This document shows, in pieces, positions 55,365 to 63,791 of a stretch of DNA of 64,000 bases. Made by a program: the position numbers and the translations under genes. The stretch is from Streptococcus gallinaceus (GTDB lineage Bacteria > Bacillota > Bacilli > Lactobacillales > Streptococcaceae). Where the stretch lies: the NCBI RefSeq assembly GCF_024170225.1, contig NZ_JALJXU010000004.1:124001-188000 (forward strand), read 5' to 3'. The notes under the pieces were generated by a model that did no database searches, was not told where the DNA came from, and saw only the letters and a list, made by a program, of their open reading frames with translations. The stretch's first letter is position 1, and every line of letters starts with the position of its first letter.

Positions 55365-56312
55365 ATGAAATTTACAGGAACTACTGTGGAAGAAGCCATT
55401 CAAAATGGCTTGAATGAGTTGAATATTCCACGCAAGAAAGCACACATTACTGTTTTAGCACGTGAAAAGCGTGGTTTCCTTGGTTTTGGTAAAAAACCAG
55501 CCCAAGTAGATATTGATGTCATCAATGAGACAACAGTCGCAAGAGCTAATCAAAAGGCTGTTCGTGGTGTCCCAAGTGAAATCAATGAATTAAACGAACC
55601 TGTTAAGAGCGTGTCTGAGGCAACGATTGATCTTGGGAAAGTTGTAGCAGCTGTAAAAGAATTTGAAAAATCTGGTCAAGTTTTAGAAGAAGACATCAAG
55701 GCGGAAATTCTTAAAAACGATAAAGAAGCTAAGACAATCTTAGAAGAAACAGGCCGCATCGAAATCATCAAGGATGAGCATTTGGGAGATACACCGAAAC
55801 CATCTAATAGTTTTGATAATCTGGATATTCAAGTCGAGAAAAGCTACGATATTGACCAAGTTGTGGTTGAGGTTTCTGGCTACGTCCAAGAAATCTTAGA
55901 TGACATGGATGTGGATGCTCAGATTGAAGCTAGTCATAATCGCCGCACCATTAATATTCAAGTTGATACCAATGAACCAGGCCGCGTTATCGGCTATCAT
56001 GGTAAGGTGTTGAAAGCTTTGCAACTCTTGGCGCAAAACTTCCTTTACAATCGTTACGAGCGTAATTTCTACATTACTATCAATGTCAACGACTATGTAG
56101 AGCACCGTGCAGAAGTCTTGCAAGGCTATGCGCAAAAACTAGCTGAGCGTGTTTTGGAAGACCAGGAGGCTTACCACACTGACCCAATGTCTAGCAGCGA
56201 ACGTAAAATCATCCACCGTATTATTTCTAAAATGGATGGCTTAACAAGTTACTCAGAAGGCAGTGAGCCAAATCGTTACGTAGTAGTAGATATCGAGGGT
56301 AGCCGTGATTAA
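55365..56312 (+). CDS. khpB: RNA-binding protein KhpB (Jag/EloR)
   Basis: 315 residues. An N-terminal Jag domain (FTGTTVEEAIQNGL, KRGFLGFGKKPAQV), a linker, a KH-II domain (about 165-240, with GRVIGYHGKVLKALQ) and an R3H domain (about 250-310, with SSERKIIHRIISK). In pneumococcus KhpB controls cell elongation and division through RNA binding with KhpA. Position after yidC is conserved. Its final bases overlap the next gene by 8 nt. Confidence 0.94.
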   Translation: MKFTGTTVEEAIQNGLNELNIPRKKAHITVLAREKRGFLGFGKKPAQVDIDVINETTVARANQKAVRGVPSEINELNEPVKSVSEATIDLGKVVAAVKEFEKSGQVLEEDIKAEILKNDKEAKTILEETGRIEIIKDEHLGDTPKPSNSFDNLDIQVEKSYDIDQVVVEVSGYVQEILDDMDVDAQIEASHNRRTINIQVDTNEPGRVIGYHGKVLKALQLLAQNFLYNRYERNFYITINVNDYVEHRAEVLQGYAQKLAERVLEDQEAYHTDPMSSSERKIIHRIISKMDGLTSYSEGSEPNRYVVVDIEGSRD

Positions 56313-56937
56313 TTTTTCAGATTTATCAAGGTATTTGGGCGCTCAGGGGACCAAGTACATCATGCCAGAAAAAGCAGGCAATCTGAAAGAAACGATGAAT
56401 GAATTAAAGCGGGAGGGGCAAGCTGCTCGTCTCGCTTTTTCTCAAATTGCCAAAGCTTTTCAAGAAGCTTATCCACATTTTCAGCTGGACCGAGTGAGTA
56501 ATTGGGCCAACCAAGCGCAGGTCGCTCGCCCGCATTTCTGGGTCTATTTAAACCAAGGAGAGGTGTGGTCGGAGCCCATGTTTGCCTTTCGACTCTATGG
56601 AAATCCGTCAGAGTTTGGCATTTCAGTTGAAGTGAGTATCATTGAACGCAAGCGGGATGACCAAAGCTTACAAAAGCAGGCTAAAGTTGTCAAGACAGCT
56701 GCGTTGCCGGGCAGTTATTACCAGTATCTAGCTGACGATGAGGTTGTCCGTTTACCAGCGACTGAGGAAAATCGCTTGTATTTAAGAGCAGGGCTTGAAA
56801 GTGGCAAAATTCGAAAAGTCTTAGCAAAGACCGATATTCCTTTGACAGAGGACTTGAATATGGCTGACTTGATTGAGCATCTCTACCAAGGAATGGAGCT
56901 GTTAAAGCCTTATTACGCGGCTACAAGAGTTAGTTAG
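56305..56937 (+). CDS. Conserved-looking hypothetical protein overlapping khpB
   Basis: 210 residues from GTG 56305, which overlaps the khpB stop by 8 nt with GAGGGT as likely RBS. A soluble alpha/beta protein rich in aromatic residues: HFWVYLNQGEVWSEP, FAFRLYGNPSEFGISVEVSI, and LYLRAGLESGKI. No signal, helix anchor or catalytic motif is recognised. Codon use matches its neighbours. The coupling to khpB suggests an RNA- or envelope-linked role, but this is only context. Similar genes may be annotated as restriction- or HI0552-like; I cannot confirm. Confidence 0.75.
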   Translation: MINFSDLSRYLGAQGTKYIMPEKAGNLKETMNELKREGQAARLAFSQIAKAFQEAYPHFQLDRVSNWANQAQVARPHFWVYLNQGEVWSEPMFAFRLYGNPSEFGISVEVSIIERKRDDQSLQKQAKVVKTAALPGSYYQYLADDEVVRLPATEENRLYLRAGLESGKIRKVLAKTDIPLTEDLNMADLIEHLYQGMELLKPYYAATRVS

Positions 56938-57028
56938 TTCCAGGAGTGTAGTTTTTCTTGTGAATTTTGTAAAAGGGTCTATTTTCGATTTAAAATTGTT
57001 GAAAATTTACATGAAAAGGTAGATGTGC

Positions 57029-57057
57029 TTGACAAAAGTAGGGAAATACTGTAGACT
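57029..57057 (+). promoter_or_regulatory. Promoter of rpmH
   Basis: TTGACA (57029-57034), 17-bp spacer and TAGACT (57052-57057). The leader of about 65 nt contains a small TAGCCGGCTA palindrome near 57090. Confidence 0.8.
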
Positions 57058-57130
57058 AGTCTAGTATGTTTAGTATCTGATCAATCTAGCCGGCTAAACG
57101 AATACGAAAATCTATCAGGAGGTATTCATC

Positions 57131-57268
57131 GTGAAACGTACTTTTCAACCAAGTAAAATCCGTCGCGCGCGTAAACACGGTTTCCGTAACCGTATGTCTA
57201 CAAAAAATGGACGTCGCGTATTAGCAGCTCGTCGCCGTAAAGGGCGCAAAGTGCTTACAGCTGCATAA
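57131..57268 (+). CDS. rpmH: Large ribosomal subunit protein bL34
   Basis: 45 residues from a GTG start after AGGAGG (57117-57122). [19 protein letters not shown] and the [14 protein letters not shown] ending are diagnostic of bL34. It binds 23S rRNA. It lies downstream of rnpA-yidC-khpB, with its own strong promoter and terminator. Confidence 0.96.
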   Translation: MKRTFQPSKIRRARKHGFRNRMSTKNGRRVLAARRRKGRKVLTAA

Positions 57269-57282
57269 GATGAACAAAATAA

Positions 57283-57318
57283 AAAACCAGCAGAAACTCG
57301 AGTCTGTTGGTTTTTTTG
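57283..57318 (+). terminator. Terminator after rpmH
   Basis: AAAACCA-g-CAGA pairs with TCTG-t-TGGTTTT, followed by T7. Confidence 0.9.
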
Positions 57319-57328
57319 CTACAGTATA

Positions 57329-57342
57329 TGATAGCGTTTTCA
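57329..57342 (+). promoter_or_regulatory. cre site upstream of the GH13 gene
   Basis: TGATAGCGTTTTCA fits the cre consensus at 13 of 14 positions; it lies 34 bp before the start codon. Confidence 0.7.
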
Positions 57343-57375
57343 GAAGTTGATTGACTGAATAGGAAGAGGGAAATA

Positions 57376-59040
57376 ATGGAAAAAAATTGGTGGAAGGGTA
57401 AGGTTGCTTACCAGATTTATCCTAAAAGTTTCAATGACAGTAACCACGATGGTATTGGGGACTTGCGTGGGATTACGGAGAAATTAGATTATTTACAAGA
57501 TTTGGGGATTGATATTTTATGGCTATCGCCTGTTTACAAGAGTTCTTTTATTGATCAGGGATATGATATTGCAGATTATTATGTCATTGACCCGATTTTT
57601 GGGATCATGGAAGATATGGATGAGCTGATTGCAGAGGCGAAAAATCGGGGAATTTCCATCATCATGGACTTGGTCATCAATCATTGCTCTGACCAGCATG
57701 AGTGGTTTCAAAAAGCCTTGGCAGATCCAGATGGGGAATATGCGGACTATTTCTACTTTGTTGAGGGGAAAGATGGTGCGGCACCAAGTAACTGGCGGAG
57801 TTATTTTGGTGGAAGTGTCTAGGAGCCTGTACCCAATACTACGAAATACTACCTGCATTCCTTTCATAAGGCGCAGCCTGATTTGAACTGGAAAAATCCT
57901 CTTGTGCGTCAGAAATTATTTGACATGATTAACTGGTGGTTGGAAAAGGGGATTGCAGGTTTTCGGATTGATGCTATTATCAATATTAAAAAAGATTTGA
58001 GCTGGACATCTCTTCCAGCAGATGGGGAAGATGGTTTGGTAGCTGTTCAAGCTTCGCTAGAGAATGCTCAACCCATTGAGCCATTTTTGCGTGAGTTGAA
58101 AGAGACTTGCTTTGATCCTCACAATGCTTTCACAGTTGGTGAGGTCTTTAATGAGACGGAGGAGGAACTGCATTTCTTTATCGGGGAAGATGGGATGTTT
58201 TCGTCTATCTTTGACTTTAAGCAGGCTATTTTGGGGCAAAAGGGCAATGGCTGGCATGATTTTGTAGAGCCTAGTGCAGAAGAAATCAAGAGAAGTATTT
58301 TTGATGCGCATAAGCGTGCAGATGAAATTGGTGTCTTATCTACTATTATTGAAAATCATGATGAATCGCGTGGGGTATCTCATTTTATCCCTAAGGCAGA
58401 CTTGTCGGACCAAAGTAAGAAAGCCTTGGCGACCATTCAGTTGTTGCGGAAAGGGATTCCGTTTATTTACCAAGGACAAGAGATTGGTATGGAAAATCAA
58501 GTCTTTACACGCCTAGAGGACTTTGATGATATTAGCACTCTCAATGAATATCATGTTGCCTTGGAATACGGTGTCTCAGCTGAAGCAGCACTGCAGGCCG
58601 CGGGGAAATATAGCCGAGATAATGCCCGTACTCCCATGCAATGGACCGATGAAGAGTGTTTAGGATTTTCGACGATCAAGCCTTGGTTGATAAGTCCCTA
58701 TCCTAATACGGCTATCAACGTTGCAGATCAGGAAAAGGAAGCGAAGTCAGTACTTGGCTATTATCGGGCTTTGACGGCGCTTTATCGTCATCCTGTCTAC
58801 GGAGAAACCATTCGTTCGGGAGCCTTCCGACCACTTTATGAAGAGGTGAAAAATGTTATCGCCTATGAGCGTTCCGGGGAAGAAATTATTCAAGTAGTGG
58901 TCAATTTTCAGCCGGAAGCAACTTTGCTGACTCTATCAGCGGTTCCTAAAGAGATTATTTTGCAAAATAGTCACGAGGTCGATTTACAGGAAAATGTAGT
59001 GCACTTGCAGCCTTACCAAGCAGTGGTAGTTGCCCTATAG
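57376..59040 (+). pseudogene. GH13 alpha-glucosidase gene interrupted by one in-frame TAG
   Basis: One continuous frame of 554 sense and stop codons, with TAG at 57820-57822 after SYFGGSV; the family usually has Trp here (FGGSxW), so TGG to TAG is the simplest cause. All GH13 motifs remain: YQIYPKSFND, DLVINHCSD, nucleophile Asp in GFRIDAI, acid-base Glu in TVGEVF and ENHDESR. It resembles oligo-1,6-glucosidases and dextran glucosidases of the cytoplasm. A restart at the TTG 57883 would lack the first barrel strands. Unless the stop is a sequence error or is suppressed, the enzyme is lost. A cre site precedes it. Confidence 0.88.
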
Positions 59041-59042
59041 TT

Positions 59043-59073
59043 GGAGAAAGAGTCTGGTTTTCAGGCTCTTTTT
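59043..59073 (+). terminator. Terminator after the GH13 gene
   Basis: GAGAAAGAG pairs with CTCTTTTTC through an imperfect stem around GGTTTTC; tail is short. Confidence 0.65.
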
Positions 59074-59113
59074 CAAGTCCATAAAATCCCTTAAATTATG
59101 CTATAATGGAGAT

Positions 59114-59887
59114 ATGTTAGAAATTTTTGATACCCACACCCACCTGAATGTGGAAAATTTTAAAGGAATAGAACAAGAAGAAATTAACCTTGCGCGTGAG
59201 CTTGGTGTGACCAAGATGAATGTGGTCGGTTTTGATCAAGAAACGATTGAGCGTAGTCTAAAGTTGTCAGATCAATTTCCTGAGGTTTATAGTACGATTG
59301 GTTGGCATCCAACTGAAGCGGGCTCTTACACTCAAGAGATTGAAGGCATGATTGTCAAGAATCTGCCTAATCCCAAGGTTATCGCACTTGGTGAAATTGG
59401 CCTGGACTATCACTGGATGGAAGACCCAAAAGAAGTTCAATTTGAAGTTTTCAAACGTCAAATTCAGTTGTCTAAAGACCACGACCTACCTTTCGTTGTT
59501 CACACCCGTGATGCCCTTGAAGATACCTACCAAATCATCAAAGAAGCAGGTGTCGGACCACGAGGTGGTATCATGCATTCCTTCTCTGGAAGTCTGGCTG
59601 ACGCACAGAAATTTGTTGACCTGGGCATGATGATTTCTTTTTCTGGTGTTGTAACCTTCAAAAAAGCACTGGATATCCAAGAAGCAGCGCAGCATTTGCC
59701 ACTGGATAAAATTTTGGTTGAGACGGACGCACCATATCTTGCGCCGGTACCAAAACGTGGTCGCGAGAACAAAACAGCCTACACTCGCTATGTGGTGGAG
59801 AAAATCGCAGAGTTGCGAGGCATGACTGTGGAAGAAGTAGCTGACGCGACTTATCGAAATGCTATGAGGATGTTTAATCTTGACTGA
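59114..59887 (+). CDS. tatD: TatD-family metal-dependent DNase
   Basis: 257 residues from ATG 59114; upstream in-frame starts belong to the previous terminator. Metal-binding DTHTHLN at residue 5, GEIGLDYHW near 98, VHTRDA near 134, GIMHSFSG near 160 and VETDAPYLAPVP near 208. TatD enzymes are 3'-5' nucleases or deacylases. TATAAT at 59102-59107 lies only 6 nt before the ATG, so mRNA would begin at or near the start codon. Its end overlaps rnmV by 8 nt. Confidence 0.93.
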   Translation: MLEIFDTHTHLNVENFKGIEQEEINLARELGVTKMNVVGFDQETIERSLKLSDQFPEVYSTIGWHPTEAGSYTQEIEGMIVKNLPNPKVIALGEIGLDYHWMEDPKEVQFEVFKRQIQLSKDHDLPFVVHTRDALEDTYQIIKEAGVGPRGGIMHSFSGSLADAQKFVDLGMMISFSGVVTFKKALDIQEAAQHLPLDKILVETDAPYLAPVPKRGRENKTAYTRYVVEKIAELRGMTVEEVADATYRNAMRMFNLD

Positions 59888-60449
59888 GAAAATTAAAATA
59901 CAAGAAGTGGTGGTCGTCGAGGGAAAAGACGACACTGCCAATTTGCGTCGCTTCTATGATGTGGACACCTACGAAACCCGTGGCTCTGCCATCACAGACG
60001 AAGACCTAGAGCGCATCGAAAAACTCAATGACCTGCGCGGTGTCATCGTATTTACTGACCCAGACTACAATGGTGAGCGGATTCGGAAAATGATTATGCA
60101 AGCTGTTCCGACCGCAAAACACGCCTTTCTCAACCGAGGCGAAGCAGTCCCAAAATCAAAAACAAAGGGGCGCTCACTCGGTATCGAACATGCCAGCTTT
60201 GAAGACCTGCAAAAAGCTCTCTCGTCAGTCATGGGGCACTACGATGATCAGAATAATTTTGACATTAGCCGAGCAGACCTTATTCGTTTTGGCTTGCTCA
60301 TGGGAGCAGATAGTCGCAAACGCCGTGAATATCTAGGGGAAGAGCTCCGTATCGGTTATTGCAATGGCAAGCAACTTCTTAAACGCTTGGAATTGTTTGG
60401 GGTGACCTTGGCTGAGTTGGAAGCTGTGATGGGGAGATACTCTTTTTAA
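59880..60449 (+). CDS. rnmV: Ribonuclease M5
   Basis: 189 residues from a TTG overlapping the tatD stop. TOPRIM motifs: VVVVEGKDDTANLRRF with catalytic Glu, and VIVFTDPDYNGERIR (DxD). The C-terminal zinc-ribbon-like part has DSRKRREYLGEELRIGYCNGKQLLKRL (seen as RKRREYLGEELRIGY). It processes 5S rRNA in Firmicutes together with uL18. The tatD-rnmV-rsmA order is normal, though here another gene interrupts it. Confidence 0.93.
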   Translation: MTEKIKIQEVVVVEGKDDTANLRRFYDVDTYETRGSAITDEDLERIEKLNDLRGVIVFTDPDYNGERIRKMIMQAVPTAKHAFLNRGEAVPKSKTKGRSLGIEHASFEDLQKALSSVMGHYDDQNNFDISRADLIRFGLLMGADSRKRREYLGEELRIGYCNGKQLLKRLELFGVTLAELEAVMGRYSF

Positions 60450-60980
60450 GCTATTAGTGGAGAATTGCAGTATTTGACTGGGGTTTTGAATTTGATGAAG
60501 TGAGCAGTCATTGACACCATAAAGAAGGAAAAGGAGTTGGGTGAAAAGCCTAGCTCCTAAATTTATGTTAGATTGAATAACCAGACGCAGTGGTTGATTG
60601 GGACCTTTGTTAGTTTTTCGTGCTCCAAAGATAACCTAATCAACTGCGTGGGGGAAGAGAAACTCTTTATGCACCTGTTACGAGTTCTTTCCAAATGATT
60701 GAAAGATAAGTGATTGAGGAAAATCATCATGAAAAATGGGCTGAACAAACTGGTTGAGTTGGGATTTTCATACAGAATAGTTAAACTAAAGATAATACTA
60801 GGAAATTATTATATAAAATCAACTGAAAAACAAATAGTTGAGAAAAAGTATCAAAAAATTGATACAAAATCAGTAGAATAATCCAGTCTAACTCCCTTTC
60901 GGAAATATGGTATAATGGGGGAAAGTAATGGCGATAATTTTGATAAAAATAGTAAAAATTAGAGGGAGAATAGAGAAAGT
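60450..60980. other. Gene-free stretch with two hairpin structures
   Basis: No credible coding frame. AGGAGTTGGG at 60532-60541 pairs with CCTAGCTCCT at 60549-60558. A longer imperfect inverted repeat spans 60585-60649 (ACGCAGT with ACTGCGT, TGATT with AATCA, inner CTTTG with CAAAG). TATAAT near 60911 is the likely promoter of the next gene. Confidence 0.55.
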
Positions 60981-61658
60981 ATGGCGAACCGTAGCCTTTT
61001 GTATGTATTTGACAAGCAAAAGTACCAAACACTTTCAGAAAGTATTTATCAGATACCTGCTTTTTGGCAATGTTTGTGGAGTGAGAAAGAAATAAAGCAT
61101 GGGATTTCTCATTGGAGAGATATTTTTAGTGAGGATTCTGAGTACATTGAGGAATATTTGTCGCAAAATATTAGCAGTTCGCATTCCTATTGAAGATAGT
61201 AAACGGTATGCAAAGAAAAATCGAAAATTTATTGAGAGCTGTTTTCCTGAAAGTTTAGCTCTCTATGATCAATTTATCTCCTTCGTTTTTGCAAATTGTC
61301 AGGGATACGAGTATGTTGGAGTTGATGTGACAGACATTTTGTTGATGGACGATGACTATACTGTTTTTTCTGATGAGATGCTTGGAAATCAAGAAGCATT
61401 TACTGAAAAAAAGTATCTAAGTTGAGGGATAATTTTTCTCTGGCTGATAGGGCAGATATTATCGGCTATCTAGACGGCTACAGTCCGTCAATATCGTTTG
61501 AAAGTCAAACAGGTTCTGTTATTCTAGAAGTGGATGGAGAAGAGGGAAATGTCGGGGAGTCTATTCAACCAAGTTTTTTTGAAAAATATAAATGGTATAT
61601 TTTTGGAGGTGTTGTAGGGATAGTGGTAGTGTTAAGGAATATTTTAGGTGGAAATTAA
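60981..61658 (+). pseudogene. Frameshifted gene (DUF7822-like) with C-terminal membrane helix
   Basis: Three pieces read as one protein only if two frame changes are made. First frame: MANRSLLYVFDKQKYQTLSE to about 61180; second frame: RIPIEDSKRYAKKNRKFIE to a stop at 61425; then again the first frame from about 61422: RDNFSLADRADIIGYL to a helix WYIFGGVVGIVVVL and stop at 61658. Pieces overlap only at their joints and keep neighbour-like codon use, so decay is recent. MANRSxLY starts are seen in the DUF7822 group of unknown function, a tentative match. It separates rnmV from rsmA. Confidence 0.65.
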
Positions 61659-62531
61659 ATGAGAATTGCAGATTATAGCGTGACCCGCGCGGTGCTTGAG
61701 TGCCATGGGTTTACTTTTAAGAAATCGTTCGGTCAGAATTTTTTGACCGATACCAATATTTTGCAGAAGATTGTGGACACGGCAGCCATTGACAAGAGTG
61801 TCAATGTCATCGAGATTGGCCCGGGTATCGGTGCTTTGACGGAGTTTTTGGCAGAAAATGCTGCCGAGGTTATGGCTTTTGAAATCGACGACCGTCTTAT
61901 TCCGATTTTGGCGGATACACTTCGTGACTTTGACAATGTCAAGGTTATCAATGAAGACATCCTCAAGTCAGATTTGCAGAGCCGTATCAAGGAGTTTGCT
62001 AATCCAGACCTGCCGATCAAGGTGGTGGCTAACCTTCCTTACTACATCACAACGCCGATTTTGATGCACTTGATTGAGAGCAAGATTCCTTTTCAAGAGT
62101 TTGTCGTCATGATGCAAAAAGAGGTGGCAGACCGCATTTCAGCAGAGCCAGATACCAAGGCCTACGGTAGTTTGTCCATCGCTGTCCAGTACTACATGAC
62201 GGCTAAGGTTGCCTTTATCGTACCTCGTACGGTCTTTGTGCCCGCGCCAAACGTGGATTCGGCCATTTTGAAAATGGTTCGCCGCGAAGCACCCTTGGTA
62301 AGGGTGCAGGATGAAGATTTTCTATTTGATGTAGCAAAAGCTAGCTTCGTACACCGCCGTAAGACCTTATGGAACAACTTGACCAATCGTTTTGGCAAGT
62401 CTGACCAAGTTAAGGCACAATTGGAAGTGGCACTTGAAAAAGCAGGTCTGACACCAAGTGTGCGGGGAGAAGCGCTCTCAATTGAGGATTTTGGAGCACT
62501 AGCAGATGCTCTCAAGGAAGTTGGATTGTAG
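61659..62531 (+). CDS. rsmA: 16S rRNA (adenine1518/1519-N6) dimethyltransferase
   Basis: 290 residues. SAM-binding [15 protein letters not shown] near residue 50, acidic DED loop (INEDILKSD) near 105, catalytic [10 protein letters not shown] near 125, and [12 protein letters not shown] near 190. [11 protein letters not shown] at the N-terminus is diagnostic. It dimethylates two adenines near the 16S 3' end; its loss gives kasugamycin resistance. The next gene follows after 1 bp. Confidence 0.96.
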   Translation: MRIADYSVTRAVLECHGFTFKKSFGQNFLTDTNILQKIVDTAAIDKSVNVIEIGPGIGALTEFLAENAAEVMAFEIDDRLIPILADTLRDFDNVKVINEDILKSDLQSRIKEFANPDLPIKVVANLPYYITTPILMHLIESKIPFQEFVVMMQKEVADRISAEPDTKAYGSLSIAVQYYMTAKVAFIVPRTVFVPAPNVDSAILKMVRREAPLVRVQDEDFLFDVAKASFVHRRKTLWNNLTNRFGKSDQVKAQLEVALEKAGLTPSVRGEALSIEDFGALADALKEVGL

Positions 62532-62532
62532 G

Positions 62533-63375
62533 ATGGTGGATAAGCGGCAGCGTTTTGAAAATAGTGCGGTGTTTTTTGCCTGTCCTATTTGTCAAAATGT
62601 CCTTGAGAAAGTGGAAAATAGCCTAAAGTGCGCCAATAATCATACCTATGACCTGTCAAAATTTGGCTATGTGAACCTGCACGGTGGGAAAAAGGTAGAT
62701 GACCATTACAGTAAGAAATCCTTTGAAAATCGTCAATTGATTTTGGACAAGGGTTTTTATGAGCCTGTCTTAAAGGCTGTTGAACGGGTGGTAGACCAGC
62801 ATCCGCAGGTGCAGACTATATTAGACATCGGCTGTGGAGAAGGCTATTACTCGCGTCAGCTTTTGCAGGTTAGAGACAAAGAAATCTTGGCTTTTGATAT
62901 TTCCAAAGATTCGGTCCAGATTGCGGCCAAGAGTGATAGGACACACCGTGGGAAATGGTTTGTATCGGATTTGGCTCATTTGCCCGTACAAGATGGCAAG
63001 ATTGACCTTATTTTAGACATTTTTTCTCCAGCTAACTACGGTGAATTTCAGCGTGTGTTGGCAGAGGATGGCTTGATTCTAAAGGTCGTGCCAACTGCAG
63101 ACCATGTCAAGGAGCTACGGGCGAAAGCCAACGACCAACTCCAGCAGAAGGAATATTCAAACCAGAAAATTATCGACCATTTTCAGGAATCCTTTGATAT
63201 CCTTTTTCAAGAAGAAGTTTCGCAAACGACTGCTTGTTCGGCTGCAGAACGTCAGGCTTTCATCGAAATGACGCCCTTGTTGTTTCATGTTGACAGTAGC
63301 CAGATTGATTGGTCGGATGTGACAGAAATCACCGTCAGCGCGCTCGTATTGGTGGGAAAAGCTAAAAATAAATAA
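62533..63375 (+). CDS. rlmA: 23S rRNA (guanine) methyltransferase RlmA
   Basis: 280 residues from ATG 62533, right after the rsmA stop. An N-terminal zinc finger (CPICQNVLEKVENSLKC, then NNHTYDLSKFGYVNLH), then a Rossmann methyltransferase with ILDIGCGEGYYSRQL near 108 and DIFSPANYGEFQRVL near 178. The Gram-positive form (RlmA-II, TlrB) methylates G748 of 23S rRNA and affects macrolide and telithromycin binding. Coupled to rsmA; terminator follows. Confidence 0.92.
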   Translation: MVDKRQRFENSAVFFACPICQNVLEKVENSLKCANNHTYDLSKFGYVNLHGGKKVDDHYSKKSFENRQLILDKGFYEPVLKAVERVVDQHPQVQTILDIGCGEGYYSRQLLQVRDKEILAFDISKDSVQIAAKSDRTHRGKWFVSDLAHLPVQDGKIDLILDIFSPANYGEFQRVLAEDGLILKVVPTADHVKELRAKANDQLQQKEYSNQKIIDHFQESFDILFQEEVSQTTACSAAERQAFIEMTPLLFHVDSSQIDWSDVTEITVSALVLVGKAKNK

Positions 63376-63403
63376 AAGACGCAATAGAGTATGCGTCTTT
63401 TTG
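63374..63403 (+). terminator. Terminator after rlmA
   Basis: AAAAGACGCA pairs with TGCGTCTTTT around an 8-nt loop. Confidence 0.9.
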
Positions 63404-63413
63404 TAGTTTTCTA

Positions 63414-63502
63414 AGGAAAGGACGGGATTTGAACCCGCGCGTGAATAAAATCCACTTGCCGGATTTCGAGTCCGGTGCCGTACCAGGCTGGGCCACCTTT
63501 CC
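63414..63502 (-). tRNA. tRNA-Ser (anticodon CGA)
   Basis: On the minus strand the acceptor GGAAAGG (63502-63496) pairs with CCTTTCC (63421-63415). The anticodon arm is CCGGA-CTCGAAA-TCCGG with CGA at 63468-63466. A long variable arm (AAGTGG..TTCACG) makes it class II, and the T-loop is TTCAAAT. CCA is not encoded. The discriminator base would be U rather than the G usual for tRNA-Ser. Confidence 0.92.
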
Positions 63503-63592
63503 AAAAAATAAAAAAATAATTTCAGAGATGAAATTAAGAAAAAATAGATTTGTGAGTTTCATTTTGATAATGAAGACCTAGCTCGCAAAAGA

Positions 63593-63675
63593 TGCGGAGG
63601 AAGGGATTTGAACCCTCACACCCGTACGGGCACATGCGCCTGAAGCATGCGTGTCTGCCGTTCCACCACCTCCGC
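63593..63675 (-). tRNA. tRNA-Leu (anticodon CAG)
   Basis: Minus strand: acceptor GCGGAGG (63675-63669) pairs with CCTCCGC (63600-63594), discriminator A. The anticodon arm is CATGC-TTCAGGC-GCATG, giving CAG; a class II variable arm and TTCAAAT T-loop follow. CCA is not encoded. It lies upstream of tRNA-Ser in the same direction. Confidence 0.93.
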
Positions 63676-63791
63676 TGGAACTCTTTCATTATACGCTAAA
63701 AAACAAGATTTGGCTAGTAGCCAGACACAAATTTAGCTAAAAATTTGATATAATAGGGCTATTAGAGTGGTCAAAAGACCAAAGGAGAAAG

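Noticed and set aside
57883..59040. Independent gene starting MNWKNPLVRQ
   Set aside because: It is the in-frame continuation of the GH13 gene after a nonsense codon and has no RBS of its own.
63157..63562. Minus-strand open frames near the tRNA genes
   Set aside because: They read through the tRNA-Ser gene and the rlmA terminator and resemble no protein.
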